Of a stretch of 9,985 nt of DNA, positions 1 through 6,502 are shown piece after piece. Source of the DNA: UBA9926 sp913052075. GTDB taxonomy: Bacteria; Pseudomonadota; Gammaproteobacteria; Pseudomonadales; Azotimanducaceae. The position numbers were made by a program, and so were the translations under genes. Location of the stretch: assembly GCA_913052075.1 (NCBI GenBank), contig CAJXDD010000094.1, positions 1 through 9,985 of the forward strand. Direction: 5' to 3'. Positions within the stretch are counted from its first letter, which is position 1; the number at the start of each line of letters is the position of its first letter. The notes below the pieces were generated by a model. It was not told the DNA's origin, did no database searches, and saw only the letters and a program-made list of their open reading frames with translations.

Positions 1-506
1 AAAACACCGCGAATAACCCGCGCTTGCAGAATGTCATTCGCATTGCGGGTGAGCGTATGAAGGCTATGACGGTTCCCGAGGGCCACCACCTAGGATTCGC
101 GGCGCATCACTCCTTTTTGACGGATGTTGCCGAAGTAGCTGAGGTGTCTGTTGAGAATGGTGCGATCAAAGTCCACCGAGTGCTCTGCGTGGTCGATTGC
201 GGCACCGCAGTGAACCCAGACATTGTGCGTGCGCAAATGGAAGGCGGCATTATCTTTGGTTTGACGGCTGCCCTTTATGGCGAGTTGAATCTTGAAGAGG
301 GTGCGATTAAGCAGAGCAACTTCCATGACTATCCCATGATGCGAATGGCCGAGGCGCCGCGAATCGAAGTAGAGATTGTCGATAGTGGTACCGAACCCAC
401 CGGGGTTGGCGAGCCAGGACTCCCTCCGATTGCGCCAGCGCTAGCCAACGCCGTATATCGTGCTACCGGGCAGCGGCTGAGAGCGCTGCCGCTTAGCCTT
501 TCCTAG
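1..506 (+). CDS. Molybdopterin-binding subunit of a xanthine dehydrogenase-family hydroxylase (IorB-like), 3' end only
   Basis: This is the C-terminal part (about 168 codons, reading from position 3) of a large molybdenum hydroxylase subunit; the start lies left of the window. Visible family signatures are VVDCGTAVNPDIVRAQMEGG, the QSNFHDYP segment and GVGEPGLPPIAPALANA near the end. In this family the Glu of the GVGEPG motif is the catalytic base beside the Mo-cytosine dinucleotide cofactor. The wording is closest to isoquinoline 1-oxidoreductase beta subunits (IorB) and related aldehyde dehydrogenases. These pair with a small 2Fe-2S subunit, are often Tat-exported, and oxidise N-heterocycles or aldehydes with water as oxygen donor. 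The substrate cannot be told from this fragment. The partner gene is not in the window and would be expected upstream. The class call is firm; the IorB-like subclass is inferred from remembered family motifs. Confidence 0.9.
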   Translation, partial: NTANNPRLQNVIRIAGERMKAMTVPEGHHLGFAAHHSFLTDVAEVAEVSVENGAIKVHRVLCVVDCGTAVNPDIVRAQMEGGIIFGLTAALYGELNLEEGAIKQSNFHDYPMMRMAEAPRIEVEIVDSGTEPTGVGEPGLPPIAPALANAVYRATGQRLRALPLSLS

Positions 507-532
507 CTTTTGCCCGGAGTACCGCCGTGGTC

Positions 533-550
533 CAACAGTGCACACTGTTG
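533..550. promoter_or_regulatory. 18-bp dyad, possible operator
   Basis: CAACAGTG and CACTGTTG form perfect 8-bp arms separated by CA, 27 bp after the stop codon of the molybdenum hydroxylase gene. The short spacer makes it a poor RNA hairpin but a good symmetric protein-binding site of the size used by TetR- or GntR-type repressors. No regulator gene is in the window, so function is inferred from symmetry alone. Confidence 0.35.
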
Positions 551-601
551 AGCGATGGCGAGCGTTGGATTGATTCAGTAGCGGCGCTTTGGTTTGCAGC
601 A

Positions 602-624
602 GAGCCTCTGTGAAACAGAGGCTC
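602..624. terminator. Perfect 10-bp stem hairpin, possible terminator
   Basis: GAGCCTCTGT and ACAGAGGCTC pair perfectly around a GAA triloop, about 95 bp downstream of the hydroxylase stop codon. The stem is stable and well placed to end or protect that transcript. No T-run follows on either strand, so it is not a classical intrinsic terminator; an mRNA 3'-end stabiliser or a DNA-level element are alternatives. Confidence 0.4.
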
Positions 625-850
625 ACCTAAACGCTGGTCGGTGTTAGGTCCTCGCGTGGGTGTTACGGTCGGGTCATCTCGAGCAGCATCTGTTAATAAT
701 TGATCCAAACTGGCGCATCGGCGCAGGCTGGAGCTCTATCCGTGAGCCTAGTGCCGGTGCAGAACTTCCTTCTTTAGCCCCGCTTGATTGATCTCATCAA
801 TTACCAGGATGGATGGGCAGACTGGCGCGGTCACGTTGAATCTCTCATTA

Positions 851-882
851 GACGATCCAGACGTTTCGAACGTCTGATCGTC
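851..882. repeat. Long inverted repeat (14-bp stem with one bulge)
   Basis: Inner arms CAGACGTT and AACGTCTG surround a TCG loop; outer arms GACGAT and ATCGTC extend the stem, with a single unpaired C at 857. The 32-nt element is about 190 bp upstream of the SDR start. It lacks a T-run on either side. It could be an operator, a leader-RNA hairpin or a factor-dependent terminator. Confidence 0.45.
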
Positions 883-1072
883 CCTTAAGCCCGCGCTGAC
901 GCGTCTTGTTCCTCCTTCAGCAGGGGTGATGGTGTTTGAGGGGCTTTCAACTTTCAAGTGCCTCGATTGGGCTGGTGATCCGCTCCGCTATTCTGTGTGA
1001 AGTAGGTTGATTCTGGCGAGACCGTTGTCGTAGGGTCGAACGATCGGATCATAAAGCAGGGGGGAGCAAACC

Positions 1073-1924
1073 ATGAATCTTGAAGGGCAAGTAGCCTTGG
1101 TCACCGCGGCAGGTCGTGGTATTGGTCGCGGTATTGCTGAGTCAATCGCGCAGGCAGGTGCCTCGCTTGTTATCAATTCCTACTCTGAAGAGACCGTCAG
1201 CGAGACGGCGCGCCGCTGCAAGGCGCTCGGCGCTGAGGTAGGCATTTGTGTTGGGGATATTACTGATCGAGACAAGATGATAGAGATGCGCGATCAAGCC
1301 ATCGAACGCTTCGGCAAGATCGACATTTTGGTTAACAATGTGGGCGCAGGTCCCAAGGACGCCATTGCCCCTGACGATCACGAGCTTGGCCCTAGCCAAG
1401 CCATTTGGGACGCGCTCTACGGTCAGAACTTGCTGCCCGTAGTGTTGATGTCAGAAGCGGTCATCCCTCATATGAGGGCCAACCAATCCGGCAAAATCAT
1501 TCACATATCGTCAATCGCAGGGAAAGCGCCATTCTCGGACAAAATGCTGGAATACTTCGTTCATCACTCCTACGGCGCGATGAAGGCAGCGCTAATTAGC
1601 CTCACCCAGACCCAGTCTGAGTTGCTTGGCCCATCCAATATCAATGTGAACGCGATCTGCCCGGGTGTGATTTACACTGACTCCTGGAAGCAAAACAGTG
1701 AAAAGGCCGTCAAGTTTATCGAGGAGTTCAAGGGACAAGACCCGCGCACTTGGTTCGAAGGCATTGCGCGCGGGAATTACCCCCACATTTTTGATCGCAC
1801 GCCACTTCGCCGCGAGCAAACGGTTGAAGATATTGGCAACGCGGTTGTGTTCTTAAGCTCTGATCACTCGGTCAATATCACGGGTCAGTCCCTGATGGTC
1901 GACGGTGGAATGGTCAAGGTTTAG
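1073..1924 (+). CDS. SDR-family NAD(P)-dependent oxidoreductase
   Basis: This complete 283-aa short-chain dehydrogenase/reductase has a Rossmann fold. Visible elements are the cofactor loop TAAGRGIG (residues 11-18), Asp62 in GDITD, NNVGAG (88-93), active-site Asn119, Ser147 in HISSIAG, Tyr167 and Lys171 in SYGAMK, CPG (196-198) and a C-terminal MVDGGMVKV. The full Asn-Ser-Tyr-Lys tetrad is present, so it should be active, interconverting an alcohol and a ketone or reducing a C=C or 3-oxo intermediate. The Ser-to-Tyr spacing is 20 residues against about 13 in FabG, and there is an extra segment after NNVGAG (about 94-117); both flank the substrate pocket. Absence of an acidic residue at the end of beta-2 hints at NADP, weakly. 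The ATG follows a strong purine-rich Shine-Dalgarno run (1058-1066). It probably shares a transcript with the next gene, 38 bp downstream. The substrate is unknown. Confidence 0.93.
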   Translation: MNLEGQVALVTAAGRGIGRGIAESIAQAGASLVINSYSEETVSETARRCKALGAEVGICVGDITDRDKMIEMRDQAIERFGKIDILVNNVGAGPKDAIAPDDHELGPSQAIWDALYGQNLLPVVLMSEAVIPHMRANQSGKIIHISSIAGKAPFSDKMLEYFVHHSYGAMKAALISLTQTQSELLGPSNINVNAICPGVIYTDSWKQNSEKAVKFIEEFKGQDPRTWFEGIARGNYPHIFDRTPLRREQTVEDIGNAVVFLSSDHSVNITGQSLMVDGGMVKV

Positions 1925-1962
1925 TCGCAGGTAACAGGGCACACAGTATTGAGCTAGGCATT

Positions 1963-2442
1963 ATGAGCAAAACTAAGCGGTTCGTAGTTGGTGTGGTCGT
2001 GTTGCTGGTTGTCGGAACCGTCGCGATGAAGTGGCGAGGCGATACGGTGAATACTCGAGTGATGAACGAGATTAGATCAGACCCGTTTGGTGAGCGGGCG
2101 AGAAAGACCATGATCGCTACGCTGGAAGATGGACGGGTCTATCCGGTGAATTATTTGCGTGAAGACGGGCGTGTCTACATGGGCATTGATGGTCTTTGGT
2201 GGCGAGTCTTTCGAGGCGAGGGCAGCAGGGTTCAAATGGAAATCAATGACCGGATCGTTACCGGCACGGGCATCGTGATCTTAGATGATCCAGTGCGGGT
2301 CGATGACGTTTTCTCGCGCTTACGACCGACAGTACCTGAGTGGCTGCCTCGAGCGCTGAATGGGAAGCTCGTTGAGATCACTCCCGACACTGAACAGAGG
2401 GGTCGTCAGAATAGTTCCCAGGGAGCAAGCGTTGCTTTGTGA
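1963..2442 (+). CDS. Small membrane-anchored protein, possible FMN/F420-type split-barrel fold
   Basis: This 159-aa protein opens with basic MSKTKR followed by one hydrophobic helix (about residues 7-22, VVGVVVLLVVGTVAM). No lipobox or clear cleavage site is seen, so a single N-terminal anchor with the rest periplasmic is likely. The soluble part carries a strand-turn-strand run (DGRVYPVNYL, GRVYMGIDGLWWRVF) and then GTGIVILDDPVRVDDVF and a WLPRALNGKLVEI tail. This layout recalls the split beta-barrel of pyridoxamine-phosphate-oxidase or DUF385/deazaflavin nitroreductase proteins. That is my inference from pattern, not a firm match, and no cofactor residues can be assigned. It follows the SDR by 38 bp on the same strand, so co-expression is likely. 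The ribosome binding site is weak. It ends facing the pabBC gene. It could equally be an uncharacterised envelope protein. Confidence 0.65.
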   Translation: MSKTKRFVVGVVVLLVVGTVAMKWRGDTVNTRVMNEIRSDPFGERARKTMIATLEDGRVYPVNYLREDGRVYMGIDGLWWRVFRGEGSRVQMEINDRIVTGTGIVILDDPVRVDDVFSRLRPTVPEWLPRALNGKLVEITPDTEQRGRQNSSQGASVAL

Positions 2443-2448
2443 GACTGC

Positions 2449-2510
2449 AGGTTCAGATCGAACCTTCGCTAGGTGCTTTGATAAAAACGGAATTGCCAGC
2501 CTTTAGGCTG
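2449..2510. terminator. Two short hairpins between convergent genes
   Basis: The 92-bp gap between the tail-to-tail genes contains AGGTTC/GAACCT (2449-2454 with 2460-2465, 5-nt loop) and CAGCC/GGCTG (2497-2501 with 2506-2510, 4-nt loop). Their place suits ends of both transcripts. Neither stem has a clean T-run after it, so assignment as terminators is tentative. Confidence 0.3.
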
Positions 2511-2534
2511 TCTGCTGTTATCGTTTGGTTAAGT

Positions 2535-4235
2535 CTACATCATCATCTCAGCACGCAACTGCCCGCGGAGGGAATTGGTGACGAAGATTTGGGATGCAGC
2601 GCCGAGATCTTTAATGGTCAGCGTTCGCTCTTGAGCAGCGCCCGCTCGCAAGAGTTGCTCACGATATACGCCGGGCAAGCAGCCAGAACTGAGCGCGGGC
2701 GTCCAGCAGATTCCGTTAATCACGAGAAAAACATTAAAAATTCGAGTCTCCATCAGTTCGCCTTGCTCGTTGAACAGCAAGACGTCATCTGCGTCCGGGA
2801 CGAGGGGTTCGGCTGCATCGTAGCATTGGCGGTGAGTCGTTTTGTGGCGCGTGAAGATCGTGCTGGAATCGATTGGTGCCTTGGCGAGAGATAATCGAAT
2901 GACTTCCGTAGGGGGCGGGAGTGGCGCGACGGTAATGTTGAGATCTCCTCGCCGTGACAGAGTGACTCGGATGCGACTCGGATGATCTGAGTGAACTAAG
3001 CCTAACTCCGATTGAAGCGCATCGATATCCAGCTCGAATCCGAGCGCCGCAGCGGAGCGGGAAAGTCTCTCTATGTGCAGGGGCAAACGTTCAATACCCA
3101 CGAGAGGAGTGAAACGACACGTCTCGATGAGTTGAAAGTCTTGGGCTGCTTGCAGAAACTTCGCCTTGTCAAGCGTTTCCGCCCATTCGTCTTCCGCTTG
3201 TGAGTCCCACACGACGCCGCTACCTACGCCATAGCGCCAGCGTTGTTTTTGGGAATCCATCTCCAATGTTCTGATCGCTACTCCAAGGTCGACCTTTGTC
3301 CAAGGACCAATTTGTCCCACCGCGCCTGTGTAAATTCCGCGATCTCTTTGCTCGAGAGCCCTAATCAGATCCATCGCGGCGGTTTTAGGCGCGCCCGTTA
3401 TAGATGCACAAGGGAAAGTGGCCTTGAAAATTTCACTGAGCGCTGCATCAGTTCTACTGGTAACGGTCGATGTCATCTGCCAGACCGTAGGGTAGGGCGA
3501 AATCTCAAATAGCGCTTTGGTAGAAACTGAGCCGGGGGTGGAGATTCGGCCGAGGTCATTTCGCACCATATCGACAATCATCAGGTTTTCGGCTTGGTCC
3601 TTCGTTGAGCTAGCCAGATCTAGTTTGAGCGACTCATCCTGTGCTGAGGTTGCACCTCGCGCCCGGGTCCCTTTCATTGGCTTCATTTGAAGCTCGTCTC
3701 CTCGACGCCTCAGGTAGGTTTCCGGTGACATGGAGATCACGATGAGATCATTGTGCTCTAGATACATGGCATGCTGCGTTGGTTGCACTTCGAATAGTTT
3801 CCCGAAAATCGTCTGGGGCTCGCCCCAAAAATTGCCCGAGAGCTCATAAGTTAGATTGATTTGGTAAGCTTCACCCGCTGCAAGCGCGGATTTTACTTGT
3901 GCGAACTGGATAGCGTAGTCTTTAAAAGAGATATGGCACCCCTCACCGAGAAAGCCATCCTCTTGAGAGGAGTTGAGGCCATATTCGGTGCCTTCTGAAA
4001 AAACACCGAAGGTGGCAACAGGTTGCGTTTTCAGGGATGGGATTACAACCTGAGTACCCGAAACTACCTCTCCATATCGTACATAGCCGAGGCAGGTGAA
4101 ACCTGCTGTTGCCCAAGCCTCGATTGTGTCGAGGGCTTTAGGTAGCGCATCAATGGTCGCGACTTCAATCACTTCTTCTGGCTGACAATACAGCAACCAG
4201 CCCGTGCCAGTTGAGTTGCGTTTAATGACTTTCAT
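2535..4235 (-). CDS. pabBC: Bifunctional aminodeoxychorismate synthase component I / 4-amino-4-deoxychorismate lyase (PabB-PabC fusion)
   Basis: This two-domain p-aminobenzoate enzyme of folate synthesis has 566 aa from the ATG at 4235. An upstream in-frame TTG at 4271 would add 12 residues, but the ATG has a weak AGAG site at the right distance. The N-terminal chorismate-binding domain (to about residue 360) shows GEAYQINLTYEL, PMKGTRARG, DMVRNDLGRIS, ASITGAPK and GVGSGVVWDS. The Lys in PMKGT (Lys188) separates PabB from anthranilate synthase TrpE, which has Ala there. From about residue 366 the PLP fold-type IV lyase domain begins with LIETCRF; RHKTTHR holds the probable PLP lysine (Lys465), followed by NEQGELMETRIFN and FVTNSLRG. 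Together the domains convert chorismate plus ammonia to p-aminobenzoate and pyruvate. The glutaminase PabA is not in the window. The neighbours have no folate link; a 180-bp gap separates it from the amidohydrolase gene, so it probably has its own promoter. Confidence 0.94.
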   Translation of the reverse strand: MKVIKRNSTGTGWLLYCQPEEVIEVATIDALPKALDTIEAWATAGFTCLGYVRYGEVVSGTQVVIPSLKTQPVATFGVFSEGTEYGLNSSQEDGFLGEGCHISFKDYAIQFAQVKSALAAGEAYQINLTYELSGNFWGEPQTIFGKLFEVQPTQHAMYLEHNDLIVISMSPETYLRRRGDELQMKPMKGTRARGATSAQDESLKLDLASSTKDQAENLMIVDMVRNDLGRISTPGSVSTKALFEISPYPTVWQMTSTVTSRTDAALSEIFKATFPCASITGAPKTAAMDLIRALEQRDRGIYTGAVGQIGPWTKVDLGVAIRTLEMDSQKQRWRYGVGSGVVWDSQAEDEWAETLDKAKFLQAAQDFQLIETCRFTPLVGIERLPLHIERLSRSAAALGFELDIDALQSELGLVHSDHPSRIRVTLSRRGDLNITVAPLPPPTEVIRLSLAKAPIDSSTIFTRHKTTHRQCYDAAEPLVPDADDVLLFNEQGELMETRIFNVFLVINGICWTPALSSGCLPGVYREQLLRAGAAQERTLTIKDLGAASQIFVTNSLRGQLRAEMMM

Positions 4236-4415
4236 GGTGTGCTCTGGTAAGCCATGATTTTTAGGACACAATTAAGAGCGTGAGCGTTGTGCGGAGCGCT
4301 GCTGAGACCGCACTGCGCTATGGCCCCGTACTGGCAGTCAGTGCAGAACCTTGTTGGGCATCAGCATTTTCTCGCATCAAGTATTGAAGATTAATCTCCG
4401 CGGATGTTGCTCAAC
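4236..4415. other. Intergenic gap with a hairpin between two minus-strand genes
   Basis: This 180-bp stretch holds the pabBC leader and the end of the amidohydrolase transcript. GTGCGG (4289-4294) pairs with CCGCAC (4308-4313) over a 13-nt loop that itself contains AGCGCT. No T-run follows on the minus strand, so it is only a possible terminator. A 10-bp palindrome AGATTAATCT is at 4388-4397, just after the amidohydrolase stop. I cannot assign a promoter with confidence. Confidence 0.3.
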
Positions 4416-5594
4416 TCATGCGACGCGAGCCTTCGGCCAAAGTCGTAAGAAGTTCTCGCTGTAGAACTTTATCTTGGCTTCCTCGCTTGAATCTGTGAGC
4501 ACCGATTCGAATTTACCGATAGGGTCTCGGCCGCCCTCGACATGGGGGTAGTCGGACGAGAAGAGATACAACTCTTCATTGGAGTCTCGAATTAAACGGC
4601 CTACGTCTTCATGAGGGAAGGGGGTAAAGCCCATTTGGTCGGTCAACTGCTGGCTAGGCGGACGCTCAAATCGAACGGATTCGTCGACCCGGGAGTAAAT
4701 CCGACTGATCGAGTCCAGGCGGCGCAGCATTTCGGGGACCCAACCTGCTCCAAGTTCCACAGCCGCTCCGCGAAGCTTGGGATGGCGCTCAAACACACCG
4801 TCGAAGACCATCATGGAGACGAATGTTTCGGGTGGCTGATGCATCAGGGCTGCGTCTTTGGTGCGAACATTCTCGCCACCACCCATCCAGTCGCGGACTT
4901 TCGCTCTTCCGTTATTACTCCACGCTTTGCCAAGCTGGAGCGGTGCGCCCCCAACGTGGAGGACGAAGGGAGTGCCAGTCTGTGCCAATAATTCCCAAAA
5001 AGGCTCAAGGTCGACATGCCCAGGAGAATGGTCAAGGGGCGCTCGGTGAGGCACCCAAATCGCTTTCATCCCTAAATCGAGGGCTGCTTCGAGCTCACTG
5101 ATGGCTCTTGTAGGATCATCCAGTGGAATGACGCCCACGCCCAAAAAGCGGTCGTCCTCTTCGCAAAAGTGAGCCATGTGCCTATTGTGGGCTCGCGCGG
5201 CTCCATAGCGCAGCACTGGGTCTTTTTTTGAACTGGGGTGAAAAGGAAACGCGACGCTGTGCGTCGCAAAGACCAATTGCTTCTTAAAGCCGAGCATATC
5301 GAGTGCCGTGGTCCGGTCGGCTCGAGTAAATGCACCCAAGGCCTGAATTTCTTTGGACTTGGCAATGAGTTCGTCTCCGAGTGCGATTTGCTCGCTGACG
5401 TGCGCCTCGCTGTGTCTGCCTCCTTGCTCAAGGATGACGGCGACTTCCTCATCACTGACAAGCGACGCACTATAGCTAACTTGGGGTAGCTCGTCTCTAA
5501 TCGATGGATCGGCGAAGTCCCTTAAGAAATCAGGGAGTTCCATGATGTGGCTATCGGCGTCGTAAATCGGGATGCTCGCTGGCGCGTAAGTCAT
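4416..5594 (-). CDS. Amidohydrolase_2 family metal-dependent hydrolase or decarboxylase
   Basis: This TIM-barrel protein of the amidohydrolase_2 (PF04909, ACMSD-like) group is 392 aa from the ATG at 5594. A GTG at 5696 would add 34 residues (MLSWDLLRST...) that lack family character, so I prefer the ATG, where IPIYDADSHIMELPDF starts the barrel as usual. Its ribosome binding site (AAAG) is weak. Numbered from the ATG, visible sites are Asp14 and His16 in DADSH (first metal ligands), His213 in FVLHVGG, and Asp348 in SSDYPHVEGG near the C-terminus, followed by SENFLRLWP. Family members hydrolyse C-N or C-C bonds or decarboxylate aromatic and enol acids (ACMSD, gamma-resorcylate decarboxylase) with a Zn or Mn ion. 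Many uncharacterised ones sit in steroid and aromatic degradation clusters. It is likely cytoplasmic: no signal peptide. Which reaction it performs cannot be told. Confidence 0.88.
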   Translation of the reverse strand: MTYAPASIPIYDADSHIMELPDFLRDFADPSIRDELPQVSYSASLVSDEEVAVILEQGGRHSEAHVSEQIALGDELIAKSKEIQALGAFTRADRTTALDMLGFKKQLVFATHSVAFPFHPSSKKDPVLRYGAARAHNRHMAHFCEEDDRFLGVGVIPLDDPTRAISELEAALDLGMKAIWVPHRAPLDHSPGHVDLEPFWELLAQTGTPFVLHVGGAPLQLGKAWSNNGRAKVRDWMGGGENVRTKDAALMHQPPETFVSMMVFDGVFERHPKLRGAAVELGAGWVPEMLRRLDSISRIYSRVDESVRFERPPSQQLTDQMGFTPFPHEDVGRLIRDSNEELYLFSSDYPHVEGGRDPIGKFESVLTDSSEEAKIKFYSENFLRLWPKARVA

Positions 5595-5899
5595 GGTGAT
5601 CTTTGCTCGAAATTGAATAGCACCTACCCTGATAGAGGCCGGGCGATCTGTCAAGGCGGATGGTTCTGTACTCCGCAGTAAATCCCAAGATAACACCTCA
5701 GAGAAGAGAGGACGGCGAAGCCAAAAGACGGCTCCGTTTCATAAAAATTCAGATGCTCGCTCCTGCAGTCTGCGTCTCTGAAAAAAGAGAACAAATGAGC
5801 CTCTGAACCTTGAAAAAGCAAAGTCTAACCCTAAGATTGGCACCAGGCCTCACAAGGGCCGCAAACCGAAAACCGGCCTAACCGGCCTAAGGAAAAACA
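5595..5899. other. Purine-rich intergenic region upstream of the amidohydrolase gene and a small plus-strand ORF
   Basis: This 305-bp gap must carry the minus-strand promoter of the amidohydrolase gene, though I cannot pick one convincingly. On the plus strand it holds a promoter-like pair (5810-5837) and a tandem 9-bp repeat, ACCGGCCTA at 5872-5880 and 5881-5889, just ahead of the small ORF. The plus strand is notably A/G-rich from 5697 to about 5850. Confidence 0.45.
5810..5837 (+). promoter_or_regulatory. Sigma70-like promoter ahead of the small ORF
   Basis: TTGAAA (5810-5815, 5 of 6 to the consensus -35) and TAAGAT (5832-5837, 4 of 6 to the -10) are separated by 16 bp. A transcript would start near 5844 and give a leader of about 55 nt before the ATG at 5900. 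No other plus-strand gene would use it, since the next coding sequence on the right is on the minus strand. Confidence 0.4.
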
Positions 5900-5992
5900 A
5901 TGTCCAAAAGACGACTGGTGCGGTGGACATCCGCATCCCTTGAACTCTCCCTTATGATCGCTCCTGCAATCATTTTGGTGGCTGCTTTATAA
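5900..5992 (+). CDS. Putative 30-aa small membrane protein
   Basis: This 30-codon ORF starts MSKRRLVRW, with four basic residues, and ends in a hydrophobic stretch, LSLMIAPAIILVAAL, then TAA. The pattern of a basic head and a short hydrophobic helix fits a single-pass small inner-membrane protein, probably with the N-terminus in the cytoplasm. Support for translation is better than chance: a clear AAGGA site lies 6 nt before the ATG, and a sigma70-like pair lies 62 bp further up. A tandem ACCGGCCTA repeat precedes it. It stands alone on the plus strand between minus-strand genes. I recognise no family. It could instead be part of a small RNA, or chance. Confidence 0.45.
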   Translation: MSKRRLVRWTSASLELSLMIAPAIILVAAL

Positions 5993-6066
5993 GCTAGATT
6001 TTTGAGGTCAGCCTAGTAGCCGAGACAGCAAGCGTTCCTACCCTGATTAAGACTCGCCTGTAATAC

Positions 6067-6468
6067 TTAGGATAGCAGTTGCATCAGAATCGCGATCAGC
6101 GATCCCAGCACAAGGATGTAGATTGGCAGCATGCTCACAATCAGTCCGAGCGTGCGCTTCTCGGCCGCTTGATAGTAGCCCAGAGCATACATCAGGCGAC
6201 CAACGGGCCAAACCGCTCCAATAAGGGCCGCCCAAACGGCAGACCCAAACGTCGTAAACAACCATAAAGCGGGTAGAAACAGGATTAAATGCTCCGCGGT
6301 GTTCTGGTGGGCGCGAACAAAGCGCAAGTACTCGGGCGGTCCATCGTGAGAAGGTGCGTCTACTTTGAAACGCACTCTGGCCATGCCGGCTTTGAACACG
6401 GTGAAGTAGTACACGAGCAGTGAAATCACGCTGACAAGCGCTGAGTAAAGGTAGCCGGAAATTTCCAT
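6067..6468 (-). CDS. MAPEG family integral membrane protein
   Basis: This complete 133-aa protein belongs to the MAPEG superfamily (membrane-associated proteins in eicosanoid and glutathione metabolism). It has about four hydrophobic segments (residues 7-27, 60-75, 76-95, 107-130). The family hallmark FVRAHQNTAEHLILFLPAL (50-68) is present, as is GRLMYALGYYQ (90-100) with its downstream EKRTLG. Eukaryotic members conjugate glutathione to, or isomerise, lipophilic substrates as membrane trimers; bacterial ones are mostly uncharacterised, some having glutathione transferase or peroxidase activity. The ATG is fixed by an excellent Shine-Dalgarno AAGGAG (plus-strand 6475-6480) 6 nt away. It lies 207 bp downstream of the PhyH gene on the same strand, so it may share its transcript, which would suit a detoxifying role beside an oxygenase; that link is inference. 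Confidence 0.9.
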   Translation of the reverse strand: MEISGYLYSALVSVISLLVYYFTVFKAGMARVRFKVDAPSHDGPPEYLRFVRAHQNTAEHLILFLPALWLFTTFGSAVWAALIGAVWPVGRLMYALGYYQAAEKRTLGLIVSMLPIYILVLGSLIAILMQLLS

Positions 6469-6502
6469 GGGTGTCTCCTTCTGATGCTAATTGTTCCCTG
6501 GC

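Larger units (their letters stand above)
507..1072. other. 566-bp non-coding stretch with three inverted repeats
   Basis: No reading frame here has both a convincing ribosome binding site and a recognisable protein. The minus-strand frames (441-626, 493-708, 748-957) look like random translations, with many Arg, Ser and Pro residues and no motif. Three inverted repeats lie inside (533-550, 602-624, 851-882), and a weaker 6-bp dyad (ATTGAT/ATCAAT) sits at 787-801. The first two are probably the end of the hydroxylase transcript or an operator; the third lies closer to the SDR gene. The length suggests an untranslated regulatory region, a small RNA or the remains of a lost gene. Confidence 0.6.

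Noticed and set aside
818..889. Short plus-strand ATG frame spanning the 851-882 hairpin
   Set aside because: About 22 codons, no ribosome binding site, and its composition is dictated by the hairpin.
2439..2894. 151-codon plus-strand frame overlapping the upstream stop by 4 bp
   Set aside because: It lies antisense to the well-supported lyase domain of pabBC and has no family features; the overlap is coincidental.
4611..4991. 126-codon plus-strand frame, plus others at 4823-5101 and 5238-5489
   Set aside because: Antisense to the amidohydrolase gene, whose motifs and length are convincing.
5595..5696. 34-residue N-terminal extension of the amidohydrolase from a GTG
   Set aside because: The sequence before the internal ATG does not look like the family, no ribosome binding site precedes the GTG, and the barrel starts right after the ATG at 5594.
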